DNA of 64,000 nt from Yponomeuta sedellus (Eukaryota; Arthropoda; Insecta; Lepidoptera; Yponomeutidae). The notes under the pieces are model-generated. The model saw only the letters and a list, made by a program, of their open reading frames with translations. It did not search any database and was not told where the DNA came from. The DNA lies in the NCBI GenBank assembly GCA_934045075.1, contig OW203738.1, positions 6,873,487 to 6,937,486 on the forward strand. The letters run 5' to 3'. Each line of letters begins with the position of its first letter. Within the stretch, counting starts at the first letter, position 1. Of the stretch, positions 1-12,000 are shown piece by piece. The translations under genes were made by a program, and so were the position numbers.

Positions 1-44
1 GAATTAAGTTACATGCATCTGATTCACACTTTGCATAAGAAAAC

Positions 45-291
45 TGCTGTGTGGTGTCGGCCTAGAGAATAGCACCAACCCAATTCTTCCCGCGGGTGTC
101 GTAAAAGGCGACTAAGGGACACAAACCGGGGGGTAGGCAGCGGCGCCCCCTGCAGTACAATTCGACCAAACTGTGATCCCCAGCCCATGAGGGCCCAGCG
201 TGGGAATTATGGGCATTACCCCCAATGATAGCACAACGTGGCGCTATTTAGAGGAGGGCTGTGTCCAGCAGTGGACTAGTATAGCCTGACG
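45..291 (+). repeat. non-LTR retrotransposon tail, family R, copy 1
   Basis: The segment from GTGTGGTGTCGGCCTAGAG to GCCTGACGACGATG recurs almost unchanged at 61889-62140, including the block CCGCGGGTGTCGTAAAAGG. Both copies end in a short GACGA-type simple repeat, as 5'-truncated LINE or SINE tails often do. No coding sequence is visible. Bases 292-537 hold nothing recognisable before the first RECK exon. Assignment to a non-LTR element is inference. Confidence 0.6.
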
Positions 292-537
292 ACGATGAAA
301 AAACTGAGATTTGCAACAAATTTCGCTACTAAATTTTCAATTAATTCGAAACTGATTAAATCGATTGACGCGCCGCTCTCTTATTTGCTAAAGAATATCG
401 TTAGTAAATTGCACGACGTTTTTCAAAGAAGTAGCTATCTCTTCTGAATAATCAAAGAGATACGTCAGAGGGAAAAGCAGCCGAAATGACCAGTAAGATA
501 CTCTGACAGCGTCTTATAGCATATTTGCCACCGACAG

Positions 538-3500
538 GTGATTACAGCCCGCACATAGTACCGGTTGGCTCATGGGCGCGAGTGCCGATGGCGGGGGGCG
601 GCGGGGGCGGTGGTGGCGGTGGGAGCGGCCGCTCGGCCTGCTTCAAGCTGTGCCGCTGCGGAGCGCGCGGGCTGGCTGACTGCCGACCGCTGCCCTGCGT
701 CGCGAGGGACTCCTGTAACCTACACGAAAACGTGCGGGCTCATGGTAAGTCGATGATGAACTTGACTTTACGTGTCGGAGAATATTTTTTTCGTGGTTTT
801 TGGGACCAGCCCTCAGCCGATTGTATTATGCGTTGGATTATGTATTGTTGAGTTTTCGAAGTGTCAAAGTATAAAGGTATTTAACAGTTCGGAGTAGGAT
901 AAATCGAACGAGTAGTTTGCGATTAGCGCCACAGAATAAAAGTACCTACATTAAAGAAACTCTGACAGGTACTTGCAGGTCACATGAGATTGCAGCAGCG
1001 TACTGCTTGGCGTAGTCAGTTACCTCGGATCCCCCATGGTCCAGGGTAGGATTCCCTCAGGAAGAATGGTTGCAGTTTTATTGAGCCCAAAGGGAGCTTA
1101 CAAGAAGCCTAGGCCCGGCAGTAGATAAATGTGGGCTGATGAAATGGAATGGGAATAGGTAGATAAGAGTAACTAATATGCTGCAATATTATGTTTTACA
1201 TGCCTAATAAACGAAATAAAATAACGCTCCGTCGAGCGCAGTCGGGTAATAAGTCCCCTTTTCTTCGGTGGCTGGCACCGAAGGGAGGGGGACTTATTAC
1301 CTGCTGCGACATCCTTAAGATGTTTTTTACGCTGGCAGGCGACAAGTACTACATGGAGTGCAACCCGTGCGCGTGCTACCTGGGCGAGCGCGTGTGCGCG
1401 CGGCGCGCGTGCGGGCGCGGGCGCGGGCGCGCCGCGCAGCTCACGGGGCTGCCCTGCAACTGCCCGCCGCACCACGTGCCCGTGCACGCGCCGGGCCGGC
1501 TGTTCCCCAACGTGTGCCTGGCTAAGTAAGCAACCAAGCAGGGCCTGCCCTGCAACTGTTCGGTTCCCTAACGTTTGTCTGGCTAAGTAAGCAAACAAGC
1601 CGCGCAGCTCACGGGGTTGAGGGCAGCTGCCCGCCGCACCACAATCTGATAATAATTCGTAAAAAAATTTTTGAACAAAACACATCTCAACGTCTGTGGA
1701 AATGTCAAAGCTCTCGAAATGTCGGGGCTTAAAACACAATTCGTCTTATAATTCTCCTCCGGATTTTTCCCCCCGTAGTGGAGAAAATAATTTTTAACAG
1801 ACCTGCTTTAAGTTTCATCTACAAAGCAGAAAAACATATATTAGAAAAGATATATTACTTATTGATAAAAATTTAACTGTGCTAAAAAGCTCTAATTTAC
1901 TTATTTCATAGGAGTCGCTTGTTTCGTGGCGCAAAAACTTGCCAATTAATGTACTGGAAAGTAGCGACATTTAACATCTTAACGCGCAAATCGAGTCGTC
2001 GCACTACCCATACAGGAAATACACAGTGGACTTTTATTCCAGATGCGCAGGAGCAACGGACGCGGAGATAGACTTCGCGGCGCGCGACCCGTGCGCCGGC
2101 GCCGCGTGCCCGCGCCGCCACGCCTGCCTGCCGGCCACCAACGTCTGCCTCTCGCGGCTGCAGACCACTTGTCCGCAGCATGTTTGTGGTAGGTCATACG
2201 TGGCATTGGCTTTGTACTTCATTGGTTAGATGCTTTAAAATTGGCCTGTCTGGGTGTGGTTCCATGTTTGTTGCCTGACTACTATTGTACAGGGTATCCG
2301 AGGTCGGGACTAGGGCAAGTGATTGTGTTGTGTTGTGTTGTCCCACTGCAAGGTGCAGGCCTTATCTCAGAAAGAGAATACCTATCGGATTAATTCGTAT
2401 AATTGGTAATCATCAAACGCATCAAGCCATATTTATTCATTGTTGACTAGCTGATCCGACAGCCCTTTTGGTTTGTGATCATTGTAAAAACCCATAGAAA
2501 AACGAAATTCAAATAATTTCCCAACTTACCAAAGCACTCCTTTTTTTTTCCGTTTTTTTTACGGTTCAGAAAACTGAATGTTACACCTTAGACTTACAAA
2601 ACAGTTCATATTATAAGAGGGCTTACAGTGATGTACATTCTACTACATGTGAACACAACATGCAATTTGAGCGCAGAAGTACTAATTAAATTAAATACGC
2701 TAATAGTACTATTTTTAATGGCTAAGTCCGTCTCCCACCCCATTCCAAGGTTTGACACCGACGTACAAATTGTTGAACAATCCTAAAAACCTTTTAGAAG
2801 CTTAGGGACATAAAAAAAATCTTTTCCGTGCACCAAGCCGTACTTGAATGATAAACTTAGGTACCAACGAACAGCGTAATTATAACATCTATTTAGATCT
2901 ATTAGTGCCCCGAACTGCTAGAATAACCGGTTTCATCTGGACTAATATTCTTCACAGTGAACACCACAGCGTGCAACAGTCAGCCGGCGAATCCAGTATG
3001 TGACACTGACGAAAGGACCTACGCCAATCCCTGCCACCTGATCATGAGTGGTCGACGACTGGCTTACTGGGGACAGTGTCTTCTGAGGTGTAATACGGTA
3101 CGTCCAATAAGTAATAAAATTCAAATATATTAAATAGTGATAGTACATAGTGGAAGCGCTTGTGGCCTAGACGAACCGAGCGATTGGAACCAATCCCTTG
3201 ACTTAAGCAACAACAAGCATGGTCAGGTGTAGCATGGGTGACCGTCCCGTGACTACCGCTAGTGGCATTTTCCGAGCGGTTCAGGGTGTCGCATCCACGT
3301 TAAGCCGTTGTTGCCGGCTGTTATGTAATAGCAGTCGTTAAGCTATGTCAGAGGCCTTATGGGCGGCTTGATAACCTCTGACAGTAAGGCCCGCCACTGT
3401 TTTACAATCCGCCACTAACTCGGACTTGGCCACCGTGGTGGAGAATAGCCTAACCTTCCTGCGATGCAGGAAGAGACCCGTGCCCCAGCAGCGGGGACTT

Positions 3501-4504
3501 ACATACAAAGCACACCCGACCTTTCGTCTACTTGAGTTCCCGACACCGATGAGCGTGCACTAATGAATGTTGATGAATTGAAAGTGATTTTTAAGGATCG
3601 TGACTAGTAGCAAACCCTTATCTTTGCTTATCCATCCGGGACACCGGCATAAATTTAAAGGATTGTATTAATTGCCTACTAAATACTATGGGCTTGTCTT
3701 CTTAATTCTTTCGCTGCTTGAGTATAATTAAGCGTAGTACTACTATTTTCTCAATAGTAGTATCAGCTTACTACTAGGTATTAAGCGAAGTTTCAAAAGA
3801 AATTTATTTCAGTTCAAGTTTAACAATGAACAAGCAATTTTTTACCAAGACACTTGTTATATTTTCAGAAGAGAGAAGTCTGCGGTGTCAACGGTGTCAC
3901 TTACATGTCGGAGTGCGCTGCCTGGGCTGATTATGTCAGCGTAGATTACTACGGACCTTGTTTAGCCGTTGGGCCTATTTCCGACCTAATGGAGCCGAAG
4001 TGCAAGTTCGATAGGATCAACTGCCCATTGACTAAGAAGGCTAGATGTCTCGGGTTCACCGCTCCAGGAGCTTGCTGCCCTAAGTGCGGTGGTGCCCTAA
4101 GGATTCTATTCTCTAAAAAGCAAATTGACAGAGCTCTTTACGGCACAAACATTTCCGCTTCAGTCATCAATTTGAAGAACATTCTGAGAGCTCTGGAACG
4201 GCAAGTGAAGATAGCCGAGTGTGCCTTGAGAGGTTACTTAACTATAGAAATGGAGATTTTCCTGACGATAGAATCAGTGTTGAGTGACCCTACAGAATTG
4301 CAACTTTATGTCTGCGTGTTGGAAGCTGAGAAATTGGCGGATTTGATAAATAGAGAGAGTGCTCTGATATCAAGTGATGTTGGTACGAGTGCTTTATCGT
4401 ATGCTCTTATAGCTCATACGTATCCTAGCAAGGGAACTAGTAATGTGAATATATCTATCATTGCTTTGATTATATCGTTTGCATTCATTACTTTGTCGAG
4501 GTAA
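538..4504 (+). CDS. RECK: RECK, 3' half (five exons, 5' end outside window)
   Basis: RECK (reversion-inducing cysteine-rich protein with Kazal motifs) is a GPI-anchored cell-surface glycoprotein that restrains matrix metalloproteases and, in vertebrates, takes part in Wnt7 signalling. Exons read: about 538-744 (acceptor at 537 or 547), 1339-1525, 2043-2188, 2958-3097 and 3869-4504; all joins keep phase. Seen in order: a Cys-rich segment (ACFKLCRC, DCRPLPC), the block ECNPCACYLGERVC, a Kazal-like region with LPCNCPPHHVPVHAPGR, then DPVCDT-like PVCDTDERTYANPC, VCGVNGVTYMSECAAW and VDYYGPC. The last exon holds GACCPKCGGALRILFSKKQ and ends in a hydrophobic tail (IIALIISFAFITLSR) that fits a GPI-attachment signal. 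Exon one carries a run of about ten glycines just before the Cys-rich part, encoded by GC-rich sequence. The N-terminal half lies left of the window. Confidence 0.93.
1532..1640 (+). repeat. duplicated end of RECK exon 1339-1525 in the next intron
   Basis: Immediately downstream of the true donor at 1526 lie diverged copies of exon pieces. GCCTGCCCTGCAACTG matches the exon near 1448; a copy of the exon end with its donor (CTGGCTAAGTAAGCAA) follows; then GCGCAGCTCACGGGG with CTGCCCGCCGCACCAC matches exon bases near 1433-1475. The pieces are shuffled and frame-broken, so they look like non-coding debris of local duplication. Confidence 0.8.
3155..3508 (-). repeat. dispersed repeat family A, copy 1
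   Basis: A block of about 350 bp that recurs in this window at 11775-12045, 12210-12300, 31388-31490, 38348-38420, 42545-42745, 43745-44110 and 62438-62813. Shared landmarks are CCTTCCTGCGATGCAGGAAG, GTGCCCCAGCAG, GGACTTGGC and ATGCCACTAGCGGTAGTCA. No coding potential seen. This copy sits in the last RECK intron. Family name not recognised; probably a SINE or other non-autonomous element. Confidence 0.75.
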
Positions 4505-4645
4505 GATGTGTTTTTTGTAAATAGTGTAGAGAACGTGTAAATAATGTAAATATGAAATACCTAAGTTACATAGGTACATCAAATATTTTAACACCAAATA
4601 TCAGTGCCATTGCGTTGTTAGAAATTATAAAAAATAGGATGGTGT

Positions 4646-4651
4646 AATAAA
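4646..4651 (+). terminator. RECK poly(A) signal
   Basis: AATAAA about 140 bp after the RECK stop codon, the first canonical hexamer on this strand. On the opposite strand, TTTATT at 4739-4744 would serve as the poly(A) signal of the converging ARFGEF3 gene. The 640 bp between the two stop codons otherwise hold only AT-rich 3' UTR-like sequence. Confidence 0.5.
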
Positions 4652-5144
4652 AGCTAGGTACTTTGTCAGTGAGTTCAGTGTGCCATGAATGTATTTAGTT
4701 TGGTTCTAGGGTAATCATAGCTCAGTGATTTTGGTGCCTTTATTTTGCAATTGTATGCGAATCATAATTTTGTAACAGACTGAAAAGCATTTTAAATTTA
4801 TAATATTGTATTCAGCTCTGTATAAAAATCGTGTTCATAGAATAGTCAGCGGTACCCACATACCAAATATATTTGTTCAGTTGTTAATGAAATTGTAGAT
4901 AGATTAAACGTAAATGATGTTATATATTTTTGCTTCATAGATCTATGGCTAAAAGCTGAAAAAGACTAAGTTTTAACGAAATACATAGAATTCTTATACT
5001 TATTGGAGGTTTAAATCAAATTACACTGCTCGTCATTTAATGATTATGATTCATCTGCACATTACACTGATTAACCGAGGAATATACATTACAACGTGTG
5101 AAGATTTACATTATCACAATAATTTATCGCTTAGGTATCTACAA

Positions 5145-8100
5145 TTAACGTGTCGCTTGGGAAAAATCTTTTTTGTCCAAAAATATATTGATTCTTTCAA
5201 GAAGTTGTGGATCGCTGACCGTCTTGGCTAATTGATAGAATCCTGTGTGTAACACTGGGCTTATGAGCTGAATTCTGTCTATTGGAAAAGTCAGTACGAG
5301 CTCCAAGTACGCCATAAGAATGTTCTGCAAACAGTGTCGTTGAACTTCTGCATCCTAAAAGAGAGAAATTAAAATGTTTGAATGGGGAAGCATTACAATT
5401 ATGAGAAAAGAAAAGCCACCAAGCCAACATTAATGTTCCATAAAGACAGAGGGCAATGAAACACTTTGTTTTAAAATCTAAATTCTGCAAGTTTAAAGTT
5501 TATGCCACTGGTGTGACCAGGCAAAGTTAGTACCACTGATGTAACATAAATGGAGAAGATGCTACTGTCTTCGTTAAAATTACTTTTAGATTTTCAAACT
5601 TTATCTATATTTACAGTTCCTATCATGCTAACTGATAAACTGACATGTCCCTAAATTACGCGCACCAAATCCTGTCGAAATCCTGACGTTTGCTACACCA
5701 ATTAGTATAGAATTTGATAGCTGGACATTAGAAATCGGACTTCGTGCGTACAACTATGCCACTGTCCTAATTCTTCGTCCACTGAAGCTTTTTTGGACCT
5801 TCTGGCTACAAAAATTTTTTTCTTAAGATGGTTTTTTCCGCGAAACTTAATGGTGGGCTTAAAAAAATTGTACCTTGCTGATGCTTAGCGCCCTCTGTTG
5901 CTCGATCTCAGGAGGCACAGGTTGTGGTGGCAACAGGGGCTCTAAATTCTTATTTTTGTTGGCATCAAACGTCGGATCATCACATATAGTGATGTTTACT
6001 TTTCTACTTTCAGCGCGGTTGTCAAGATCAGTTGAGATGTTGATCTCTTTTTCTTCAACTATCACTTCAGTCGATTTTTGGCCATCCACATAATTATGCT
6101 TACGATTTTCATTTTCATCGTTTACTCCGCAGTCAGTTTTAGCGCCTTCCGATTCTGAACTAATATCCATATCTGATGTATTCGATTCAGTAATTACTGT
6201 TTCTTTGTTTAAATGTGTATCATTGTCATTGTGAATATCAACAGTTATACTAGAAGCTCGACTGTTGGCTTTGAAATCTGCAAATATGAAAGGTCTTGGT
6301 TTTGGAAACTCATCATTATCTTCCTTAATATTGAGTTCTGCTTTAGTAGTTTGCGATGTTTCTTCGATATCTTCCGCATAATATTCTTCACAATGAGTAG
6401 ACGAACAGTTACTATCTGTAGAACTGATTGAAATCCTTTCTTGACTATCATCAGGCTCATCAAAGTCTGAGACGTTTATTATGTGTTTCACATAGCTGTT
6501 ACAGAGATGTTCCCACGTAGATTTCAAATCTCTTGCCTTGAAGACGTATCTTTCATATTCCAATGGATATATTACTGATCGGTCCTTGTCCAAAATCAAG
6601 TTTACCTGCATCGGGTCATACTGAAATCTGTTGGCCCCACTGAAGAAAATTTCTGTTAAGGCAATCATTTTGATGAGCCAAGAAGAGGTGGTTTGTTTGT
6701 AAAGGTTTGCAGCATAGTCCAAGTTGGATACTTTTTGGACTAGGAATTTTAGGCCTGGTCGACAGTCGAACTGCATAGCTCTTATGTAGGAGAGATCTAA
6801 AGCTTTGAGCAGCAAGTCACTATTATTGGCATTCAGAAAGAATTTGTAATTACAAATGTTTGTGCCAGTCTGGAAACTTTCGAGCAAAATGTTGTTGATT
6901 CCATGGAAGACGTCAGACGAAGACTGAATCAAAATTGTGGCGATAATTTGGACCAATATCTGGTGTGCCAGGAGACCAACCACTAGTCCTCTGTGGGGTA
7001 TCCTAGCCGTGTAAAGTTCTGGATTCAAAGAATTTAAAGTTTCTTGCAGATATACCAGAAAGATATAGCTTCTGTCGTCAATCAACATGAGATTTTGTGA
7101 AGAATTTTTTGGGGTCAACTTAGAATGACTATCAACTTTCGGGTGCTCATTAAAGAATACTTGCTGAGCCATTGCGTGAAGTCTCACGTTGTCGTTGACA
7201 GAACAATCTCGCCTTGCTGCTACTTTAACTATAGCTAAATCGCCATAGAAGCTATTGGAATTTTCCTTGAAAGCATAGGTGATTTGTTTCAGTGGTGTCA
7301 AGCTGACATTGCAAGCTCTGTGAAGACTTTTGCAGACAATTTCCCATTGAACGTCCGTGAGCAAGTGTCCGGAAGTCAGTATAATGTGCCTGATACACGA
7401 GGCTCCCAATCTTGCTATCGGTTCTTGTGGTTGAGCAACACATTCAACAAGGATCAACAGTATTTGCTTCAAGGCGAATGTTAATTCAGGAACTTCTATT
7501 GGTTCAAATTCTTCTTCGGTATCATCACTGGTCGATCTTTCTACATTTATTTGTTGTAAGTGGTGAATGTAAACAACTATCGTATCAGTTGTCATCCCAC
7601 AGCATTGCTTGAAGTTTGGCAGTACGCTGTCCCAATGCGTGTTCATAGAAGAAATCTGACGTAACCAATTTTGTACCATTGGCAACAGGAGATGGTTGAT
7701 GCAATGTAAACCAAAATGGGTTCCAGGCACATCTATGATATTTTTAAGTAGTTTGAATAAAGTTTCCATCGCTGCTGGTTGATTCTTTTTTGAACATAAG
7801 ACGGTGGCTGAGATTAGACCATCTATCAAAACGTACCAAACTTTCAGAATGTTACTTGGTTTATCAAGTTTTAGTAAGCAGTTGTTTGTATTATTCGACG
7901 GCCTTAGGATAGTTGATAACTCCTTGTATGTGACAAATTCTTCTTCGTAGTTGTCGTTGATTATGAACTTAGTTATGTCAAGTGTCGTGCCCGGTATCAA
8001 AGGGTCTACTACAGACAGTGGAAGATCGCCCTTGACTCTGTTACCAGTATTGAATATGGGGCACTTAGGCATATTGTACATCATGGTAAGAATATCTGCA

Positions 8101-9038
8101 CAACTTTCTAAGTGATACAGAGCCTCTTTGCACATATCCACAATAACTTTCTCTGTCTTTTCCTCATTTAGAGGTATGAACTTACTGTTTTTCGAGAATT
8201 TCAAATTTATATTTGGTTTTGGTTTTGTAGGAGTTGTAGCTTTCTTTTTTGTCTCAGTTACTTGCACTTCATCATAGTGTAAGCCTTTGATATGACTCAA
8301 GAGGCACAGTATACAGTCCAGAGCAGCGTTGGCAAAGACCAAAGTGTTATCGGTATTGAGGAACACTTTGAATATCTCAAGAATAGCTGAGTATTGGTTG
8401 GAGTTGTTTGCAGCTCTTAAAGTGTTGAAAAGAGGCCGCCATCCAGAGCGAATCTCCATTCGATTTGTTTCGACAAACTCGCAGATACAGGATATTATTT
8501 GTTCCTGGAACAAAAAGCACACACAGTGTCATCTCTATTTTATGCTACAAGGATGTATGTGCAAAAAAATGGTTCAGTCACAATTCATGAGCTCTATTTG
8601 TTAACGATGTCAGCATAAGTGACTCAGTGAGTGTAAGCTACATCCACAGCTTCTGGTATGTACGATAAAGAGTTCTAATTCAAGATTATCTAAGTTTTTC
8701 AAACCTCCCATAAGCAAGTGAAATTTTAGTTAGTCAGCTCCACGTAGGACACAATGGAATGAAGCTAGAAAGTAAACTCTTGACCTCGTAACCTTAGTGA
8801 CAGTTGATGGTTGGTGCCGTGTTGTTACGTGTAGATCTAATGGTATCAGAGAAAAAAAAAATACCTGTATATCATCATCGCACAGCTCCAAGCACAGAAG
8901 GTTTTCGAAGGGCTTCAAAAGAGCTTCGTTGAAGTGGAAATGTGGCAACTCGACTTGCTGGTTCAGCAGGGTGGTGGCGCAATCATGCAGGCACTGGATC
9001 CCCAGACTCGAGATCTGAATGTCTTTGTGACATGCCGC
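5145..9038 (-). CDS. ARFGEF3: ARFGEF3 exons 23-25 (C-terminal region with a 2.6-kb exon)
   Basis: Exon 9038-8865 encodes AACHKDIQISSLGIQCLHDC and PHFHFNEALLKPFENLLCLE, a near-invariant BIG-family block. The next exon (8504-5874, 2,631 bp, 877 codons, phase 0 at both ends) starts with EQIISCICEFVETNR and IRSGWRPLFNTL, the HDS-type repeat of BIG proteins. It continues with ALDCILCLLSHIKGL, INHLLLPMVQNWL and RLGASCIRHIILTSGHL, then an acidic low-complexity stretch and a Pro-rich end (LPPQPVPPEIEQQ). The last exon (5354-5145) gives DAEVQRHCLQNILMAYLEL and stops with TAA at 5147-5145. Such a long exon is unusual in this gene. Confidence 0.95.
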
Positions 9039-12000
9039 CTGGGTAGAACATGAGGACGAGAAAGAATACTTAGTAAATATTCGAGATCAGATAATTTAGT
9101 CATCATTCAATAAAGATCCATTCGATCATTTAAATGCCACTAAATGCTATCTAAAACTCAACATCCAAAACGTGTCATTTATATTTTATGGCTCTGAATA
9201 AGATGCTGTGATATAGTCTAACAAGGCTCTTTTATTTTCAGCATTACGCACGGACTTGTCATGTCTGAAGGGAAATCTAGCACCCTACGCCTTACGATAT
9301 GCGGATCCAGGACTGTCTTCAGACACGGGAGTGCCATTTACGACACGAGTTTGTGCTATATCTTACTTCTAGCTTGACAGCAGTTCGGAATGGTCCTGGT
9401 TGTTTCTCACTGAGAACGGCATCACAATGAAACTACAATAGTGTTTACGCACCTGTAAAAAATGTACCCTCACGACCGTCCAAATAGCCAGCCGTTGCGC
9501 TAGCGGCCACAGCCGCTATGGCAGTTTCGGATTGACTTGGTAGTTTTCCTAAATTAACACCTGTCCTTTACTACAATGAGATTTCAAAGGTAACGTGAAA
9601 TGCGGCTCCACGACGGCCCAGATGGATATTGGACATTCGATGCACTAGCGGACTTGAGACACAGATGTCTCAAGGTCGCTGGTGCATCGAATGTCGCAGG
9701 ATGGGGGATAACTCAGGAGTTATTCCCCAAGCGGCACAACTTTCGCACCGCCTCGCCTGACTAGTCGTCATCTTAGTTCTCTGCAACCAAGTACTAGTCT
9801 GCAGTTTCGGGACTGGCGTAGCTTCGGTGTTACTGGACGAAGTTCGTCGGGTCTAGGTGGTACCTGTACAAAATACGGGCCCGCGACGGTCCCGAATGAT
9901 ATTCGACGAGTTCGGCCTTCAGACATCTGAGTTGCGGCGCAGCGCTGTGAACTTCTGCCACAGGAGTTTTGGGACTGGCCTAGTTCTGGTGTTACTGGAT
10001 GAAATGGGTCGGGAGAGGAGGCGGTACCTGCATGAAATGCGGCCCCACGACGGTCCAGATGGCCATCCGGTGCGCCAGCGGGCGGGCCGCCTTGAGGCAG
10101 CGCAGCGCCACATCACCCATGCGGCAAAGCGCGCGCGCCGCCTCGCCCCCGCCACCCCCGCCCCCGCCACCCCACCCGCCCGCACCCCGCCGCCACCACC
10201 GCGGCCTGCTGCTGCCCAGCTCAGGTGGACCCCGCGAGAACAGCTGAGGACATGTAGGCGACCCGTATGGTAGTGTCATTCTAGATCACGGTATGTGATC
10301 CAGCTCAATGATCGCGATCCAAATTAAACTAGATATTTTGAATTCAAGATCGTGATCAGGAGATATCTAATCACAAAATATTTAGCAATTTTGAAATCAA
10401 GATCGCGATCAGCTGATCCTGATTAGGAGAGATTTCGCGTAGCGCAGTGCAGGATCGCGTCAGTCTCGCTATAGTAAAATGGACGTCAAAAATTTTAGAT
10501 CTTCAATATTTCTGCTCGTAGTAAGATAACGTAATATTACTGGAAGTTTTTGTTCAAATGTTATGTTTTTCTACGTACAAATATCGGTTAGGTTACTATG
10601 GAGTATTATATTTATAACTCGTCGAAACATTTTTCCCCGATCCTGAAGTAGCTTTTATAACCATCAGTTAGAAGGAAGAAAGAATGAATTTATTTAATTG
10701 ATACAAAAACACAAATTAAAAATAACTTTATTACAAGATTAAGAAAAACGAAATAATTATGATGATGAAAAATAGTGCGATAAATGGACACGACATACTA
10801 AGCGGTGGTGGTGCGCGGCCAGCCGCTGCAGCGCTGCGTGCAGCGTGGGCAGCGTGGTGGTGGCGTCAGCCGGCTGGAGGTGACATACCAGGCGGTGGTG
10901 GTGCGCGGCCAGCCGCTGCAGCGCTGCGTGCAGCGTGGGCAGCGTGGTGGTGGCGTCAGCCGGCTGGAGGTGACATACCAGGCGGTGGTGGTGCGCGGCC
11001 AGCCGCTGCAGCGCTGCGTGCAGCGTGGGCAGCGTGGTGGTGGCGGCCAGCCGGCTGAAGAGCGTGTCAGCGGCCGCGGCCAGCGCGCAGCACACGCGCG
11101 CCGCGCCCGACCCCGAGATCACGTTGCCGCCCTGCCGGCCATACAACGGCTATACCTATGTACCTACTAAGTGTAATCCTTTGTAATGTGTAATGTTGTA
11201 ATCCTTGTAATTTGTAATGAGTATATCGGATTGTAGCTTTATATATATATATATAAAGTACATTAAAAATATAAGTAAATAATGTTGTCAAATAAAGTTT
11301 ACTCTTTTTATACCGACTGATTGAAATTAAAGAAAGAAGAAGAAAGAAAAACACATTTATTACAGCAAACGTTATGAGACACCACAATACAAAGTAATTA
11401 AGAAAACATTTACAAACACGGTGTGTCTCTGCTGCTGCAATAGGCAGCTGACTCAGCATACTGCCGAGGGTATTATGCCCCAGCACTGATTTTCAGTCAG
11501 CGCCTGTCCCATGAGGGCTCCACGCGCGGCATATCATCATATTGTAATAATAATTTCATATACTTAAATATAGGTAAAAAAAATAAAAAAGGGCGAGTAC
11601 ATACACCAATAATAAAAATATTTTTACATAGATATAAGAATAAAAAAAATTTAATAATTTAAAAACAGATACATACAATTACCGAGATTAAAATACTATG
11701 ACTAATTACATACATAAATAGAATTTACATAATAATAGTAATACTAAGTCAATCATTATTAATCACTAGGGTCAAGCGACAGCAGGCGCAATCAGGTGCT
11801 AAATGGGTGAACGTCCCGTGACTACCACTAGGGGCCTTTTTTCCGAGCGCTTCCATGCTTCGTAAGGCACGTTAAGCTGCCGGTGACGGATGTCATGTAA
11901 TGGCAGTCGTCTAGTCAGGTCAGAGGCCGGCTCGATAACTTATGACTTAGTACCTAAAGACGCCACTGTCTTACAATCATTCACCAAGCCGGACTTGGCC

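Noticed and set aside
5197..5490. Minus-strand frame of 97 codons at the end of ARFGEF3
   Set aside because: Alternative frame over the last ARFGEF3 exon; the accepted frame joins in phase and matches the family.
10759..11170. Plus-strand frames rich in Ala, Gly and Trp over the 90-bp repeats
   Set aside because: Antisense of the ARFGEF3 exon and its tandem copies.
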